DNA from: Roseomonas sp. AR75
GTDB taxonomy: Bacteria > Pseudomonadota > Alphaproteobacteria > Acetobacterales > Acetobacteraceae
DNA: 64,000 nucleotides
Direction of reading: 5' to 3'
Assembly: GCF_005222815.1 (NCBI RefSeq)
Contig: NZ_STGB01000001.1
Coordinates: 1,488,001 to 1,552,000, forward strand
A program made the translations under genes and the position numbers. Below the pieces are notes generated by a model. It had not been told where the DNA came from. It saw only the letters and a list, made by a program, of their open reading frames with translations, and did not search any database. Shown here in pieces: positions 26,666 to 34,428 of this stretch (positions are counted from its first letter, which is position 1; every line of letters begins with the position of its first letter).

Positions 26666-26995
26666 ATGACCGAGATCCACGACCGCATCCAGGCGGAGAT
26701 CACCGAGAACCCGGTGGTGCTCTACATGAAGGGCACGCCCGTCTTCCCGCAATGCGGCTTCAGCGCCCGCGTGGTGCAGATCCTTTCCCACGTCGGCGTG
26801 CCCTTCAAGGGCGTGAACGTGCTGGAGGACATGGAGCTGCGCGAGGGCATCAAGGGCTTCACCAACTGGCCGACCATCCCCCAGCTCTACGTCAAGGGCG
26901 AGTTCGTCGGCGGCTGCGACATCGTCATGGAGATGTTCCAGTCCGGCGAGCTGCAGAGCCTGCTGGAAGAGAAGGGCGTCGCCGCCAAGGCCTGA
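26666..26995 (+). CDS. grxD: Monothiol glutaredoxin (Grx4 type)
   Basis: A 109-residue CGFS glutaredoxin involved in iron-sulfur cluster delivery. The active site is Cys30 in FPQCGFS, with Lys22 in YMKGTP and the glutathione-binding WPTIPQLYVKGEFVGGCDI. It starts 25 bases after the bolA stop. A strong hairpin (27005-27028) follows, so it is the last gene of the purL-bolA-grxD unit. Confidence 0.95.
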   Translation: MTEIHDRIQAEITENPVVLYMKGTPVFPQCGFSARVVQILSHVGVPFKGVNVLEDMELREGIKGFTNWPTIPQLYVKGEFVGGCDIVMEMFQSGELQSLLEEKGVAAKA

Positions 26996-27004
26996 CGCCC
27001 CGCC

Positions 27005-27028
27005 CGGCGCCGCCTGCGGGCGGCGCCG
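27005..27028 (+). terminator. Hairpin after grxD
   Basis: CGGCGCCGCC, TGCG loop, GGCGGCGCCG: a perfect 10-bp GC stem starting 10 bases after the grxD stop. There is no T-run. It is a probable transcript end. Confidence 0.5.
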
Positions 27029-27113
27029 CGCAACGGATGCAACACGGCGCGCAACGCCGCGACATACCCCGCGCATCCGGCCATGCGATGCTCCTCGCGA
27101 CAACGAGGACCGC

Positions 27114-27758
27114 ATGGACACCACCGCCGACAGGCGCCCGATCGCGGCGCGCGACCTCACCCTCACCCGCCGCATCGCGGCCTGGCTGGTGGCGCGCGGC
27201 GCCTCGGCCGACGGGATCTCGCTGGCCGGCATGGCCGCGGGGCTCGGCGCCGGCCTCTGCCTCGCCGGCACCGCCTGGTGGCCCGGCGCGGCAATGCCCC
27301 TCTGGCTGCTCGGCGCGCTGCTCATCCAGCTTCGCCTGGCCGCCAACCTGCTGGACGGCATGGTCGCCATCGGCCGCGGCATCGCCTCCCCCGCCGGGGA
27401 ACTGTTCAACGAGGTGCCGGACCGCGTCTCGGACACCGCCGTGCTGCTCGGCCTCGGCATCGCCGCTGGCAGCCCGGCGCTGGGCCTGGCCGCGGCGCTG
27501 GCGGCGATGGCGACCGCCTATGTGCGTGCCGTCGGCAAGGCTGCCGGCGCGCCGAGCGACTTTCGCGGACCCATGGCGAAGCAGCAGCGCATGGCGCTGG
27601 TGACGGCGCTGGGCGTGGCCTGCGCGCTGGCGCCGGCCGCCTGGACCGCGCCGCTGCCCGTCGTGGTGCTCTGGATCATCCTGGCGCTGTCGCTGGTCAC
27701 GGCCTGGCGGCGGCTTGCCGGCAATTACCGCACGCTGCGCGCGGGAGCCGGCCGATGA
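27114..27758 (+). CDS. CDP-alcohol phosphatidyltransferase family protein
   Basis: A 214-residue membrane enzyme of the family that transfers a phosphatidyl group from CDP-diacylglycerol to an alcohol. The active-site block is LAANLLDGMVAIGRGIASP then AGELFNEVPDRVSDTAVL, a variant of the DGx2(A)...Gx3-D-x3-D motif in which the first of the last three acidic positions is Asn-Glu. Four to six hydrophobic spans are present. Its stop overlaps the next start by 4 bases (ATGA). The gene order (this, CdsA-like, acyltransferase) resembles ynbA-ynbB of E. coli, whose products are poorly characterised. Confidence 0.8.
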   Translation: MDTTADRRPIAARDLTLTRRIAAWLVARGASADGISLAGMAAGLGAGLCLAGTAWWPGAAMPLWLLGALLIQLRLAANLLDGMVAIGRGIASPAGELFNEVPDRVSDTAVLLGLGIAAGSPALGLAAALAAMATAYVRAVGKAAGAPSDFRGPMAKQQRMALVTALGVACALAPAAWTAPLPVVVLWIILALSLVTAWRRLAGNYRTLRAGAGR

Positions 27759-28726
27759 GCGCCGCCTTCGCCAGCCCCGTCACCATCTGGATCGTCTCCG
27801 CCACCGGCGCGGTGCTCGCCCTGGCGGCGGCCGCCATCGGCTGGCTCTCCGCCAGCGGCCGCGCGAAGCCGGAATTCCGGCGCGAGCTGTGGCTGCGCTT
27901 CGGCTCCTGGTGCGTGCTGCTGCCGCTGATGATCGTCCCCGTGCTGGCCGGCCGCGCCTGGACCATCGGCGCCGTCACGCTGCTCGGCCTCGCCTGCTAC
28001 CGCGAATATGCCCGCGCGACGGGGCTGTTCCGGGAGCGTGTGCTGTCCGCCGTCGTCGCCCTCGGCATCGTCGCCGTGAACTTCGCGGCGCTGGATGCCT
28101 GGTACGGCTTCTTCGTGGCGCTCTTCCCGCTGACGGTCTGCGTGCTCGCGGTCGCCTCCATCCCGCTCGACCGGCCGCAGGGCTACGTGCAGCGCGTGGG
28201 GCTCGCGGTGCTGGGCTACATGCTTTTCGGCGCAGGCCTCGCACATCTCGGCTTCATGGCAAATGATGCGAACTACCGCCCGCTGGTGCTGCTGCTGCTG
28301 ACGGCGGTGGCGCTGAACGACTGCGCCGCCTTCACCTGCGGCAAGCTGATCGGCGGCCCGAAGCTGCTGCCGGCGACCAGCCCGAACAAGACCATCTCCG
28401 GCGCGCTCGGCGCGGTGGTGGTGACGGGCAGCATCGTCGCGCTGCTGGGCTCCGTGCTGTTCGCGGGCACGCCGATGGGCCAGTGGCACTGGCTGGTGCT
28501 GCTCGGCGTGCTGGTGAGCGTCGCGGGGCAGGCGGGCGACCTGATGCTGTCCTCGATCAAGCGCGACATCGGCATCAAGGACATGGGCGCGGTGCTGCCC
28601 GGCCATGGCGGCATCCTCGATCGCTTCAATTCGCTGCTGCTGGTCTCGCCGCTGGTCTTCCACCTGGTGCACTACCTTGTGGGGCTGGGGATGGACATGC
28701 CCGCGCGGGTGATCACCGGTGGCTGA
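27755..28726 (+). CDS. CdsA-type phosphatidate cytidylyltransferase
   Basis: A 323-residue polytopic enzyme that makes CDP-diacylglycerol from phosphatidate and CTP. The C-terminal family signature is complete: MLSSIKRDIGIKDMGAVLPG followed by HGGILDRFNS, including the K-D and D-R metal-binding acids. About eight hydrophobic spans precede it. As it is coupled to a phosphatidyltransferase and an acyltransferase, it is probably a second, specialised CdsA rather than the housekeeping one, although this cannot be shown from one window. ATG 27755 overlaps the previous stop. Confidence 0.85.
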   Translation: MSAAFASPVTIWIVSATGAVLALAAAAIGWLSASGRAKPEFRRELWLRFGSWCVLLPLMIVPVLAGRAWTIGAVTLLGLACYREYARATGLFRERVLSAVVALGIVAVNFAALDAWYGFFVALFPLTVCVLAVASIPLDRPQGYVQRVGLAVLGYMLFGAGLAHLGFMANDANYRPLVLLLLTAVALNDCAAFTCGKLIGGPKLLPATSPNKTISGALGAVVVTGSIVALLGSVLFAGTPMGQWHWLVLLGVLVSVAGQAGDLMLSSIKRDIGIKDMGAVLPGHGGILDRFNSLLLVSPLVFHLVHYLVGLGMDMPARVITGG

Positions 28727-29417
28727 GATGGATTGGCAGCTTCGCCCCGCCCGCGACCTCGGCCTCGCCCCCGGCGACCGCCTGCGCAGCCTCCGCCGCG
28801 AGCGCGGCCTGTTCGGCATGGCGGCGAGCGGCCTCTGGCGCCGGCTGCTGCGCCTCTATTTCCGCCTGTTCCACCGGCTGGAGGTGGAGGGGCGGGAGAA
28901 CCTGCCGGCGGCGCCCTTCGTGCTGATCGGCAACCACACGAGCCACCTGGATGCGCTGGTGCTGGCGAGCATCCTGCGCGGCGATGTGGCGCGGCGCGCG
29001 CATGCGCTGGCAGCCGGAGAAGTGTTCTTCGGTTCCGGCGCGGGTGCGGTGTTGTCCGCCTACGCCATCAACGCCTTCCCGATCTGGCGCGGGAAGACGA
29101 AGCGCGGGGAGATGGCGGCGCTGCGGACGCGGCTGGTGGAGGACGGGCTGGTCTATATCCTGTTCCCGGAGGGCACGCGCAGCCGCACCGGAGAGCTGGG
29201 CGAATTCCAGCCGGGCCTGGCGATGCTGCTGGCCGGCACCGGCGTGCCGGTGGTGCCGTGCTTCATCGAGGGCGCCTTCGAAGCCTGGCCGGCGACGCGC
29301 AAATGGCCGCGGCCAGGGAAGGTGCGGGTGCGGATCGGCGCGCCGGTCTCGATGGAGGGCGACCGCGCCGCGGCGATGGCGGCATGCCGGTCAGCAGTGG
29401 TCGCGCTGGATCGCTGA
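28719..29417 (+). CDS. 1-acyl-sn-glycerol-3-phosphate acyltransferase (PlsC-like)
   Basis: A 232-residue acyltransferase acting on lysophospholipids. The HX4D catalytic motif is in GNHTSHLDALV, and the glycerol-phosphate-binding motif is LFPEGTRSRTG, followed by GTGVPVVPCFIEGAF. The start is drawn at GTG 28719, overlapping the cdsA-like stop by 8 bases; ATG 28728 just after that stop is equally possible. It completes a lipid operon: acylation, CDP activation and head-group transfer. A hairpin shared with rpsD lies downstream. Confidence 0.85.
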   Translation: MAEMDWQLRPARDLGLAPGDRLRSLRRERGLFGMAASGLWRRLLRLYFRLFHRLEVEGRENLPAAPFVLIGNHTSHLDALVLASILRGDVARRAHALAAGEVFFGSGAGAVLSAYAINAFPIWRGKTKRGEMAALRTRLVEDGLVYILFPEGTRSRTGELGEFQPGLAMLLAGTGVPVVPCFIEGAFEAWPATRKWPRPGKVRVRIGAPVSMEGDRAAAMAACRSAVVALDR

Positions 29418-29426
29418 AACGCGAAA

Positions 29427-29450
29427 CGCCGGCCCTGTGAAGGGCCGGCG
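29427..29450 (-). terminator. Terminator shared by rpsD and the lipid operon
   Basis: A perfect 10-bp stem, CGCCGGCCCT-GTGA-AGGGCCGGCG, lies in the convergent gap. On the minus strand it is followed by TTTCGCGTTTC, so it is best read as the rpsD terminator; it could also stop plus-strand RNA. Confidence 0.6.
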
Positions 29451-29488
29451 CTCGAAAAGCGGCACGGTCGATCGTGCCCCCACCCCGG

Positions 29489-29512
29489 CCCTCCCCCGCA
29501 TGCGGGGGAGGG
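29489..29512. repeat. REP-like palindrome downstream of rpsD
   Basis: A perfect 24-base palindrome CCCTCCCCCGCA/TGCGGGGGAGGG, preceded by GTGCCCCCACCCCGG. It is the same family as 6931-7024 and 33401-33516. Confidence 0.75.
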
Positions 29513-29535
29513 AGAAGGTGGCGGGAGGAACAGAA

Positions 29536-30153
29536 TCAGCGGCTGTAGAACTCGACGACCAGGTTCGGCTCCATCTGCACGGGGTACGGCACGTCGGAGA
29601 GCTTCGGGGCGCGGAGGATTCGGCCGCGCATCGCGCGGTGGTCGACCTCGAGATACTCGGGCACGTCGCGCTCGCCGGACTGCGTGGCGTCGAGCAGCGC
29701 GGTCATCTGCTTCGACTTCTCCTTCACCTCGATCACGTCGGTGTCCTTGACGAGGTAGGAGGGGATGTTGAGCCGCTTGCCGTTGATCGTGACATGGCCG
29801 TGGTTCACGAACTGCCGCGCCGCGAAGGGCGTGACGGCGAATTTCATGCGGTAGATCACGGTGTCCAGCCGCCGCTCCAGCAGCTCGATCAGGTTCTCCG
29901 AGGTGTCGCCCTTCCGGCGCACGGCTTCCTCGTAATACTTGCGGAACTGCTTCTCGCCGATGTTGCCGTAGTAGCCCTTCAGCTTCTGCTTGGCCATCAG
30001 CTGCACGCCGAAGTCCGTGGGCTTCTGCTTGCGGCGCTGGCCGTGCTGGCCGGGGCCGTATTCGCGCTTGGCGACCGGGGACTTTGCGCGGCCCCAGAGG
30101 TTCACGCCCAGGCGGCGATTGATCTTGTACTTGGATTCGGCGCGCTTGCTCAT
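29536..30153 (-). CDS. rpsD: 30S ribosomal protein S4
   Basis: A 205-residue S4 protein, a primary 16S rRNA binder that nucleates the small subunit. The sequence has the family start [38 protein letters not shown], the S4 RNA-binding domain [17 protein letters not shown] and [21 protein letters not shown]. It stands alone rather than in the alpha operon, as in other alphaproteobacteria. A strong promoter (30306-30335) and a leader of about 150 bases with hairpins precede it. Confidence 0.97.
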   Translation of the reverse strand: MSKRAESKYKINRRLGVNLWGRAKSPVAKREYGPGQHGQRRKQKPTDFGVQLMAKQKLKGYYGNIGEKQFRKYYEEAVRRKGDTSENLIELLERRLDTVIYRMKFAVTPFAARQFVNHGHVTINGKRLNIPSYLVKDTDVIEVKEKSKQMTALLDATQSGERDVPEYLEVDHRAMRGRILRAPKLSDVPYPVQMEPNLVVEFYSR

Positions 30154-30241
30154 GCGCAGCACCTGCCGGGCCTCTCGGCTCCGGTCCTTCGTCTTGCGGG
30201 CGCTGAAGCACCCTGGTTGTCCCGGTAGTCCCAGAGAGCCT

Positions 30242-30281
30242 CTTGGAAGGCCCAAGGGCGGGCGCGAGGGATCACCCCTCG
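30242..30281 (-). promoter_or_regulatory. Structured leader upstream of rpsD
   Basis: The region between the rpsD promoter and ATG holds two perfect hairpins: CTTGG-AAGGC-CCAAG (30242-30256) and CGAGGG-ATCAC-CCCTCG (30265-30281). Ribosomal-protein leaders are often autoregulatory; whether S4 binds here is unknown. Confidence 0.4.
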
Positions 30282-30305
30282 TCCACGTTCCCGGAAGGAG
30301 GCGGC

Positions 30306-30335
30306 GCTATAGGCGGCGGGGGCATGGCTTGTCAA
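30306..30335 (-). promoter_or_regulatory. Promoter of rpsD
   Basis: Minus strand: consensus TTGACA (30335-30330), 18-base spacer, TATAGC (30311-30306). It is among the best sigma-70 matches in the window, as expected for a ribosomal protein gene. Confidence 0.6.
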
Positions 30336-30364
30336 ACCGCGCTCCGCTCCCCTACTCGCGCGGC

Positions 30365-30568
30365 ATGGTGACACGCGCGGATATCCTGGTGCTCGGCCTG
30401 ACGGCGGGCGTGACCGGCAGTCTGGTGGGCGGCCTCATGTTCGGCATCGGCATGGGGCTGGTGGCCGACGGCATCCATATCGGCTGGCTGCTGGCCCTGC
30501 CCGGCGCGCCGGTGGGCGGGCTGCTGGGCTATCTGCTGGCAAGGAAGCTGGCGAAGAAGGTGGGGTAG
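30365..30568 (+). CDS. Small membrane protein
   Basis: A 67-residue protein with two Gly-rich hydrophobic spans (ILVLGLTAGVTGSLVGGLMFGIG and IGWLLALPGAPVGGLLGYLLA) and a basic tail RKLAKKVG. The start is ATG 30365. It is divergent from rpsD with little space, so its promoter may overlap that of rpsD. The function is unknown. Confidence 0.5.
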   Translation: MVTRADILVLGLTAGVTGSLVGGLMFGIGMGLVADGIHIGWLLALPGAPVGGLLGYLLARKLAKKVG

Positions 30569-30577
30569 CGCGAGATG

Positions 30578-30696
30578 CCCTCTCCCCCGCTTATAGGGGA
30601 GAGGGATGGGTGAGGGGGACGCGCGGGATCGGGACGCGCTTGGTCTTGCCACGCCCCCCTCACCCAACCCTCTCCCCCCTTTGGGTGGAGAGGGCT
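30578..30696. repeat. Compound palindromic repeat (CTCTCCCCC family)
   Basis: Two GC-rich palindromes, CCCTCTCCCCC..TTAT..GGGGAGAGGG and CCCTCTCCCCCCTTTGGGTGGAGAGGG, are linked by GGGTGAGGGGG ... CCCCCCTCACCC, so the whole element folds on itself. It resembles, but is distinct from, the CCCTCCCCCGC family elsewhere in the window. It lies in the convergent gap between the small membrane protein and a Bug gene. Confidence 0.7.
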
Positions 30697-30709
30697 TCGA
30701 CACGGCTTG

Positions 30710-31678
30710 CTACTCCGCCTTGATCCCCGCGGCGGCGATCAGGCGGCGCTTGTAGTCCAGGTCCTCGCGCAGGAAGGCGGCGGTGGCTTCCGGGGTGCGG
30801 GCATGCAGGGTGAAGCCGGCGGCGTCCACGAAGCGGGCGCGCAGCGCCGGTTCGTTGATCGCGGCGGCGATGTCGGCATGCAGGCGATCCAGAAGCGCGG
30901 GCGGCGTACCACCCGGGGCGAAGCAGCCGAACCAGGTGCGCGGGTCGATCTCGGCATAGCCGGCCTCGGCGAGCGTCGGCACATCCGGCAGGCGGTCGCT
31001 GCGCGTCTCACGCCCGATCGCCAGCGCGCGCAGTGTGCCGGCGCTCAGGTGCTGCGCGGCGCTCGGGATGCCGGTGAGGGTCAGTTGCACCTCGCCCGAG
31101 ACGGTCGCCAACACCGCCTGCGGCAGGCCGCGATAGGGCACATGCACCAGCTCCAGCCGCTCCCGCGCCGCCAGCGCGCCGAAGGTCAGGTGCGGCTGGG
31201 AAGCGTTCCCGTAGCTCGCGAAGTTCAGCGCGCCGGGCCGCGCGCGCGCCACGGCCACCAGTTCCGCCATGCTGCCGGCGCCGACCGAGGGATGCGCGAC
31301 GATCATCTGGTGCACGTCGACCAGATGGCTGACCGGCGCGAGGTCGCGCATCGGGTCGTAGGGCAGGTTCTTCACCACGAAGGGGTTCGAGGTGATGGAG
31401 TTGTCGGTGGTGATCAGCAGCGTGTGCCCATCCGGCGCCGCCTTCGCGACCGCATCCGTGCCGATCACCGTCGCGCCGCCGGGCCGGTTCTCCACCACCA
31501 CGGGCTGGCGCCAGGCGGCCTGCAGCCGCTCCGCCAGCGCGCGCGCCAGCGCATCGAGGCCGCCGCCCGCGGTGTAGGGCACCACGATCCGCACCTGGCG
31601 CGTCGGGAAGGCGGCGCCCTGCGCCCGCGCGACGGCGGGCAGGGCGAGCGGGGCGATCAGCAGCGCGCGGCGATGCAT
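30710..31678 (-). CDS. Tripartite tricarboxylate transporter (Bug) substrate-binding protein
   Basis: A 322-residue TctC/Bug periplasmic binding protein with signal peptide MHRRALLIAPLALPAVARAQ. The family start is FPTRQVRIVVPYTAGGGLDA, and later segments include VVENRPGGATVIGTDAVAKA and the SAGTLRALAIGRETRSDRLP-type block. The ligand is unknown, probably a carboxylate. Its ATG overlaps the upstream hydrolase stop (TGATG), and no permease gene is adjacent. It is the second Bug protein of this window. Confidence 0.87.
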   Translation of the reverse strand: MHRRALLIAPLALPAVARAQGAAFPTRQVRIVVPYTAGGGLDALARALAERLQAAWRQPVVVENRPGGATVIGTDAVAKAAPDGHTLLITTDNSITSNPFVVKNLPYDPMRDLAPVSHLVDVHQMIVAHPSVGAGSMAELVAVARARPGALNFASYGNASQPHLTFGALAARERLELVHVPYRGLPQAVLATVSGEVQLTLTGIPSAAQHLSAGTLRALAIGRETRSDRLPDVPTLAEAGYAEIDPRTWFGCFAPGGTPPALLDRLHADIAAAINEPALRARFVDAAGFTLHARTPEATAAFLREDLDYKRRLIAAAGIKAE

Positions 31679-32547
31679 CACGTCTTGTCTCCGAACAGGT
31701 GGTCGCGCACCAGGGAGAGCGTGCGCGCGGGGAATTCCATCTCGGGCAGGTGGCCGCATTTCTCGGGACTGACGAAGCGCCCGCCGGCGATCGCATCCGC
31801 CACGGCGCGCCCCACGGGCGGCGGGTTCACGCCGTCGGAATCGCCGGTGACGCAGAGCGTAGGTGCCGTGATGCGCGGCGCGAAATCCTCGACCACGTCC
31901 ACCGGATCGGTGCAGCGCGCGGCCTGCAGGTAGCCGCGCGGCTCTGTCGCCGCGACCATGGTGCGGACCAGCGCGCGCACCGGCTCCGGCGTGCCCGCGG
32001 CGACGAGGTTGCCGCTGCGCGTGGCCGCGAGATCCAGCGGGCCGTTGGCGATGGAGGCCTCCCGCATCGCCAGCATCCGCGCACGTTCCTCCCTGCCCTT
32101 CCAGCGCTGCCCGCGTGAGGTGCCGAGCAGCACCATGCGCCCGACGCGCTGCGGATGCCGCGCGGCGAGACAGGCGGCAAGCATCGAGCCGAAGGAGGAG
32201 CCGAGCAGATGCACGGGCCCCCTCACGCCGAGCGCGTCCAGCAGCGCGACGGCGGCCTCGGCGTACTGGCCGGGCGTCGGCGCGGCGGCGACGAAATTGT
32301 CGGACAGCATGTAGCCAGGCGCGTTCCAGGCGATGACGCGCGCGCGGCTGGAAAGGCCCGCGAGGATGAAGCGCCAGCCCATGGCGTTCGCGCCGATGCC
32401 GTGCAGGCAGAGCACGGTGCGCTGCGTGCTCTCGCCCGCTTCCATGTAGGACATGCGCGGGCCTTCCAGGCCGAGCGCGGTGGCGTCGAGGCCGACGAAG
32501 CGCAGATCGGGCAGCGGCGCGATGGGGGTGCCATCGGGATGGATCAC
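31678..32547 (-). CDS. Alpha/beta hydrolase
   Basis: A 289-residue alpha/beta-hydrolase-fold protein. The oxyanion-hole region is LCLHGIGANAMGW, the nucleophile Ser is in LLGSSFGSML (G-x-S-x-G), the acid is in CVTGDSDGVNPP and the catalytic His in SPEKCGHLPEMEFP. The start is GTG 32547, which overlaps the trmJ stop as GTGA, with a strong GGGAGGAGAAG just upstream. The substrate is unknown; coupling with a Bug binding protein suggests hydrolysis of an imported ester or lactone, which is inference. Confidence 0.8.
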   Translation of the reverse strand: MIHPDGTPIAPLPDLRFVGLDATALGLEGPRMSYMEAGESTQRTVLCLHGIGANAMGWRFILAGLSSRARVIAWNAPGYMLSDNFVAAAPTPGQYAEAAVALLDALGVRGPVHLLGSSFGSMLAACLAARHPQRVGRMVLLGTSRGQRWKGREERARMLAMREASIANGPLDLAATRSGNLVAAGTPEPVRALVRTMVAATEPRGYLQAARCTDPVDVVEDFAPRITAPTLCVTGDSDGVNPPPVGRAVADAIAGGRFVSPEKCGHLPEMEFPARTLSLVRDHLFGDKT

Positions 32548-33371
32548 GTCTTCTCCTCCCAGGGCGGGTCGGGCACGTCGCCGGCGAAGCGGCCGCGCAC
32601 CATGCGGCCGCGCGCGAGTTCCGTCACCACGCCATGCAGCGTGCGCAGCTCCTGCTCCGTCACCTCGCCGCGTTCGAACCAGTGGCGCAGGTTGCGCACC
32701 ATGCCCGGGCGCTTCGGCGGGTTGTGCAGGAAGCCGGCGGCGTCGAGCTCGGCGATGAGCCGGTCGAGGAATCTCTCGAGCTCGCCCTTGGTCGCGATGC
32801 GCGTCTCGTTGGTTTGCAGGGAACGCGGCGGCGTGGCCTCGGCCTGCATCCACCATTCGTACGCCAGGATCATCACCGCTTGCGCCAGGTTCAGCGAGTT
32901 GTGCTGCGGGTTAAGCGGGTAGCGCACAAGCGTGTCGCAATGCGCGAGGTCATCGGCTTCCAGCCCCGCGCGCTCCGGCCCGAACAGCACGGCCAGGCGC
33001 AGGCCGCGCGCGTTGATCGCGCGGAAATCCTCGGCGGCGGCGCGGGCGTCACGGACGGGGACGACGACGTGGCGCGGCCGCGGGCAGGTGCCGAAGACGC
33101 GGTGGCAATCCGCGACGGCGCTGCGGATATCGGGGTGGATGGTGGCAGCGTCGAGGATCGCATCGGCGCCGGAGGCTGCGGCATAGGCATTGGGCTGCGG
33201 CCATCCGTCGCGCGGGGCGACGATGCGCAGATGGAAGAGCCCGCCATTCGCCATGGCCCGTGCGGCGGTGCCGATATTGGCCGCCATCTGCGGGCGGACG
33301 AGCACGACGATGGGGGATTCGCCGGGAGGGGGCGTGAGAAGCGCCCCGCCGACGGGGCGGCCGCCGGTCAT
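32544..33371 (-). CDS. trmJ: tRNA (cytidine/uridine-2'-O-)-methyltransferase TrmJ-like (SPOUT)
   Basis: A 275-residue SPOUT RNA methyltransferase of TrmH family group 1. It has RPQMAANIGTAARAMANGG, VLFGPERAGLEADDL and the knot motif YPLNPQHNSLNLAQAVMILAYE for S-adenosylmethionine binding. E. coli TrmJ (246 residues) methylates position 32 of tRNA. The C-terminal extension with NPPKRPGMVRNLRHWFERGE is typical. ATG 33371 is the natural start; the frame upstream runs through a palindromic repeat. Confidence 0.87.
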   Translation of the reverse strand: MTGGRPVGGALLTPPPGESPIVVLVRPQMAANIGTAARAMANGGLFHLRIVAPRDGWPQPNAYAAASGADAILDAATIHPDIRSAVADCHRVFGTCPRPRHVVVPVRDARAAAEDFRAINARGLRLAVLFGPERAGLEADDLAHCDTLVRYPLNPQHNSLNLAQAVMILAYEWWMQAEATPPRSLQTNETRIATKGELERFLDRLIAELDAAGFLHNPPKRPGMVRNLRHWFERGEVTEQELRTLHGVVTELARGRMVRGRFAGDVPDPPWEEKT

Positions 33372-33400
33372 GGGATGTCTGCGGATGGCGAGATCGGTCG

Positions 33401-33516
33401 TGCCCCCACCCTCCCGTGCTCCGCACGGGCCCCTCCCTCCCCCGCTGCGCAGGGGAGGGCGATTCGGTGCGCCACGCCCCCTCCCCCGCACTGTGCGGGA
33501 GGGTTGGGGTGGGGGC
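33401..33516. repeat. Twin REP-like palindromes upstream of trmJ
   Basis: Same family as 6931-7024: CCCTCCCCCGCTGCGCAGGGGAGGG at 33435-33459 and CTCCCCCGCACTGTGCGGGAGGG at 33481-33503, enclosed by TGCCCCCACC and GGTTGGGGTGGGGGCGCGA. It lies between trmJ and the DUF559 gene. Confidence 0.75.
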
Positions 33517-33586
33517 GCGATTGCGCAAGCAAGATCGGAGGCAATGCCTCCGCCCTCCATAACGCCGAGTGCAATAAGCTGACGGC

Positions 33587-33928
33587 ATGCCAAGCAAGGA
33601 TGAACATGCCAAGACGCGTCGGCTGCGTCGCGCAATGACAGACGCCGAACGCAAGCTGTGGCAGGCGCTTCGCTTCGACGCGCTCGGCGTGCGGTTCCGA
33701 AGACAGCACCCGGTGCCGCCTTACGTGGCGGATTTTGCGGCGCCCGCCGCAATGCTGATCGTGGAAGTCGATGGCGGACAGCACGGCGGGGACACCGACG
33801 CAGCGCGTGATGCGGCGCTGCGCGCGGCGGGATGGCGCGTACTGCGCTTCTGGAACGACGAGGTGCTGGGTAACCGGGACGGAGTGGTTCAGCGGATTGC
33901 CGAGGCGCTCAGCTGCATAAAGCGATAA
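33587..33928 (+). CDS. DUF559 (Vsr-like) endonuclease domain protein
   Basis: A 113-residue single-domain protein of the DUF559 family, which shares a fold with very-short-patch-repair endonucleases. Recognisable pattern: RLRRAMTDAERKLWQALR, VRFRRQHPVPPYVADFA, the presumed catalytic (V)EVDGGQHGGDTDAARDAAL and GWRVLRFWNDEVLGN. The natural substrate is not established. It is flanked on both sides by REP-like palindromes (33401-33516 and 33936-33980). Confidence 0.85.
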   Translation: MPSKDEHAKTRRLRRAMTDAERKLWQALRFDALGVRFRRQHPVPPYVADFAAPAAMLIVEVDGGQHGGDTDAARDAALRAAGWRVLRFWNDEVLGNRDGVVQRIAEALSCIKR

Positions 33929-33935
33929 GGTTGGT

Positions 33936-33980
33936 CGCGTCCCCGCCCCAGCCCTCCCCCGCACGCGGGGGAGGGGGTGG
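33936..33980. repeat. REP-like palindrome downstream of the DUF559 gene
   Basis: CCCTCCCCCGCA..CGCGGGGGAGGG (33952-33975), preceded by CCCCGCCCCAG. It is a single-palindrome member of the same family. Confidence 0.7.
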
Positions 33981-34002
33981 ATGCGCGGGCTGCTGGCCTG
34001 CC

Positions 34003-34362
34003 TCACCGCGCCGGCTGGCGCGCCAGGAAGGCGCGGAGCTGCGCGATCTCCGCTTCCTGCGTGCGGATGATGTCCTCCGCCAGCTTGCGGATCCCCGGAT
34101 CGCGACCGTAGCGAAGCGCCACGCGCGCCATGTCGATGGCGCCCTGGTGATGCGGGATCATCGCGGCGGCGAAGTCGCGATCGGCATCGCCGGTGAAGCG
34201 CACTGCCATCTCGCGATGCATGCGGTCGTTGATGGCGCGGTATTCGCGCGTGCTCGCAGGCTCGCTCGCCGCGGCGGGCGGCGCACCGTGGCCCGCATGC
34301 TGCGCCAGGGTAGGCGCGGCGAGGACGAGAGCGAGCATCGAGGCAAGGACAAGACGGCTCAT
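34003..34362 (-). CDS. DUF305 family secreted protein
   Basis: A 119-residue exported protein. The signal peptide MSRLVLASMLALVLAAPTLAQ is followed by HAGHG and a four-helix DUF305 (ferritin-like) domain with the signature AMIPHHQGAIDMARVAL, whose His and Met residues are suited to metal binding. Copper-associated roles are reported for some relatives, but the function here is not known. The minus-strand GGAGGATCCCGCC before ATG 34362 supports the start. It lies 66 bases downstream of cysS. Confidence 0.85.
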   Translation of the reverse strand: MSRLVLASMLALVLAAPTLAQHAGHGAPPAAASEPASTREYRAINDRMHREMAVRFTGDADRDFAAAMIPHHQGAIDMARVALRYGRDPGIRKLAEDIIRTQEAEIAQLRAFLARQPAR

Positions 34363-34428
34363 GGCGGGATCCTCCGGTGTGTAGCCGGAGCGCTCCCTGC
34401 AACATTGCCACGGGGGCAAGGCAAGGGG

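Noticed and set aside
29153..30211. 352-residue minus-strand frame across plsC-like and rpsD genes
   Set aside because: Out of phase with rpsD; low-complexity Arg/Pro composition.
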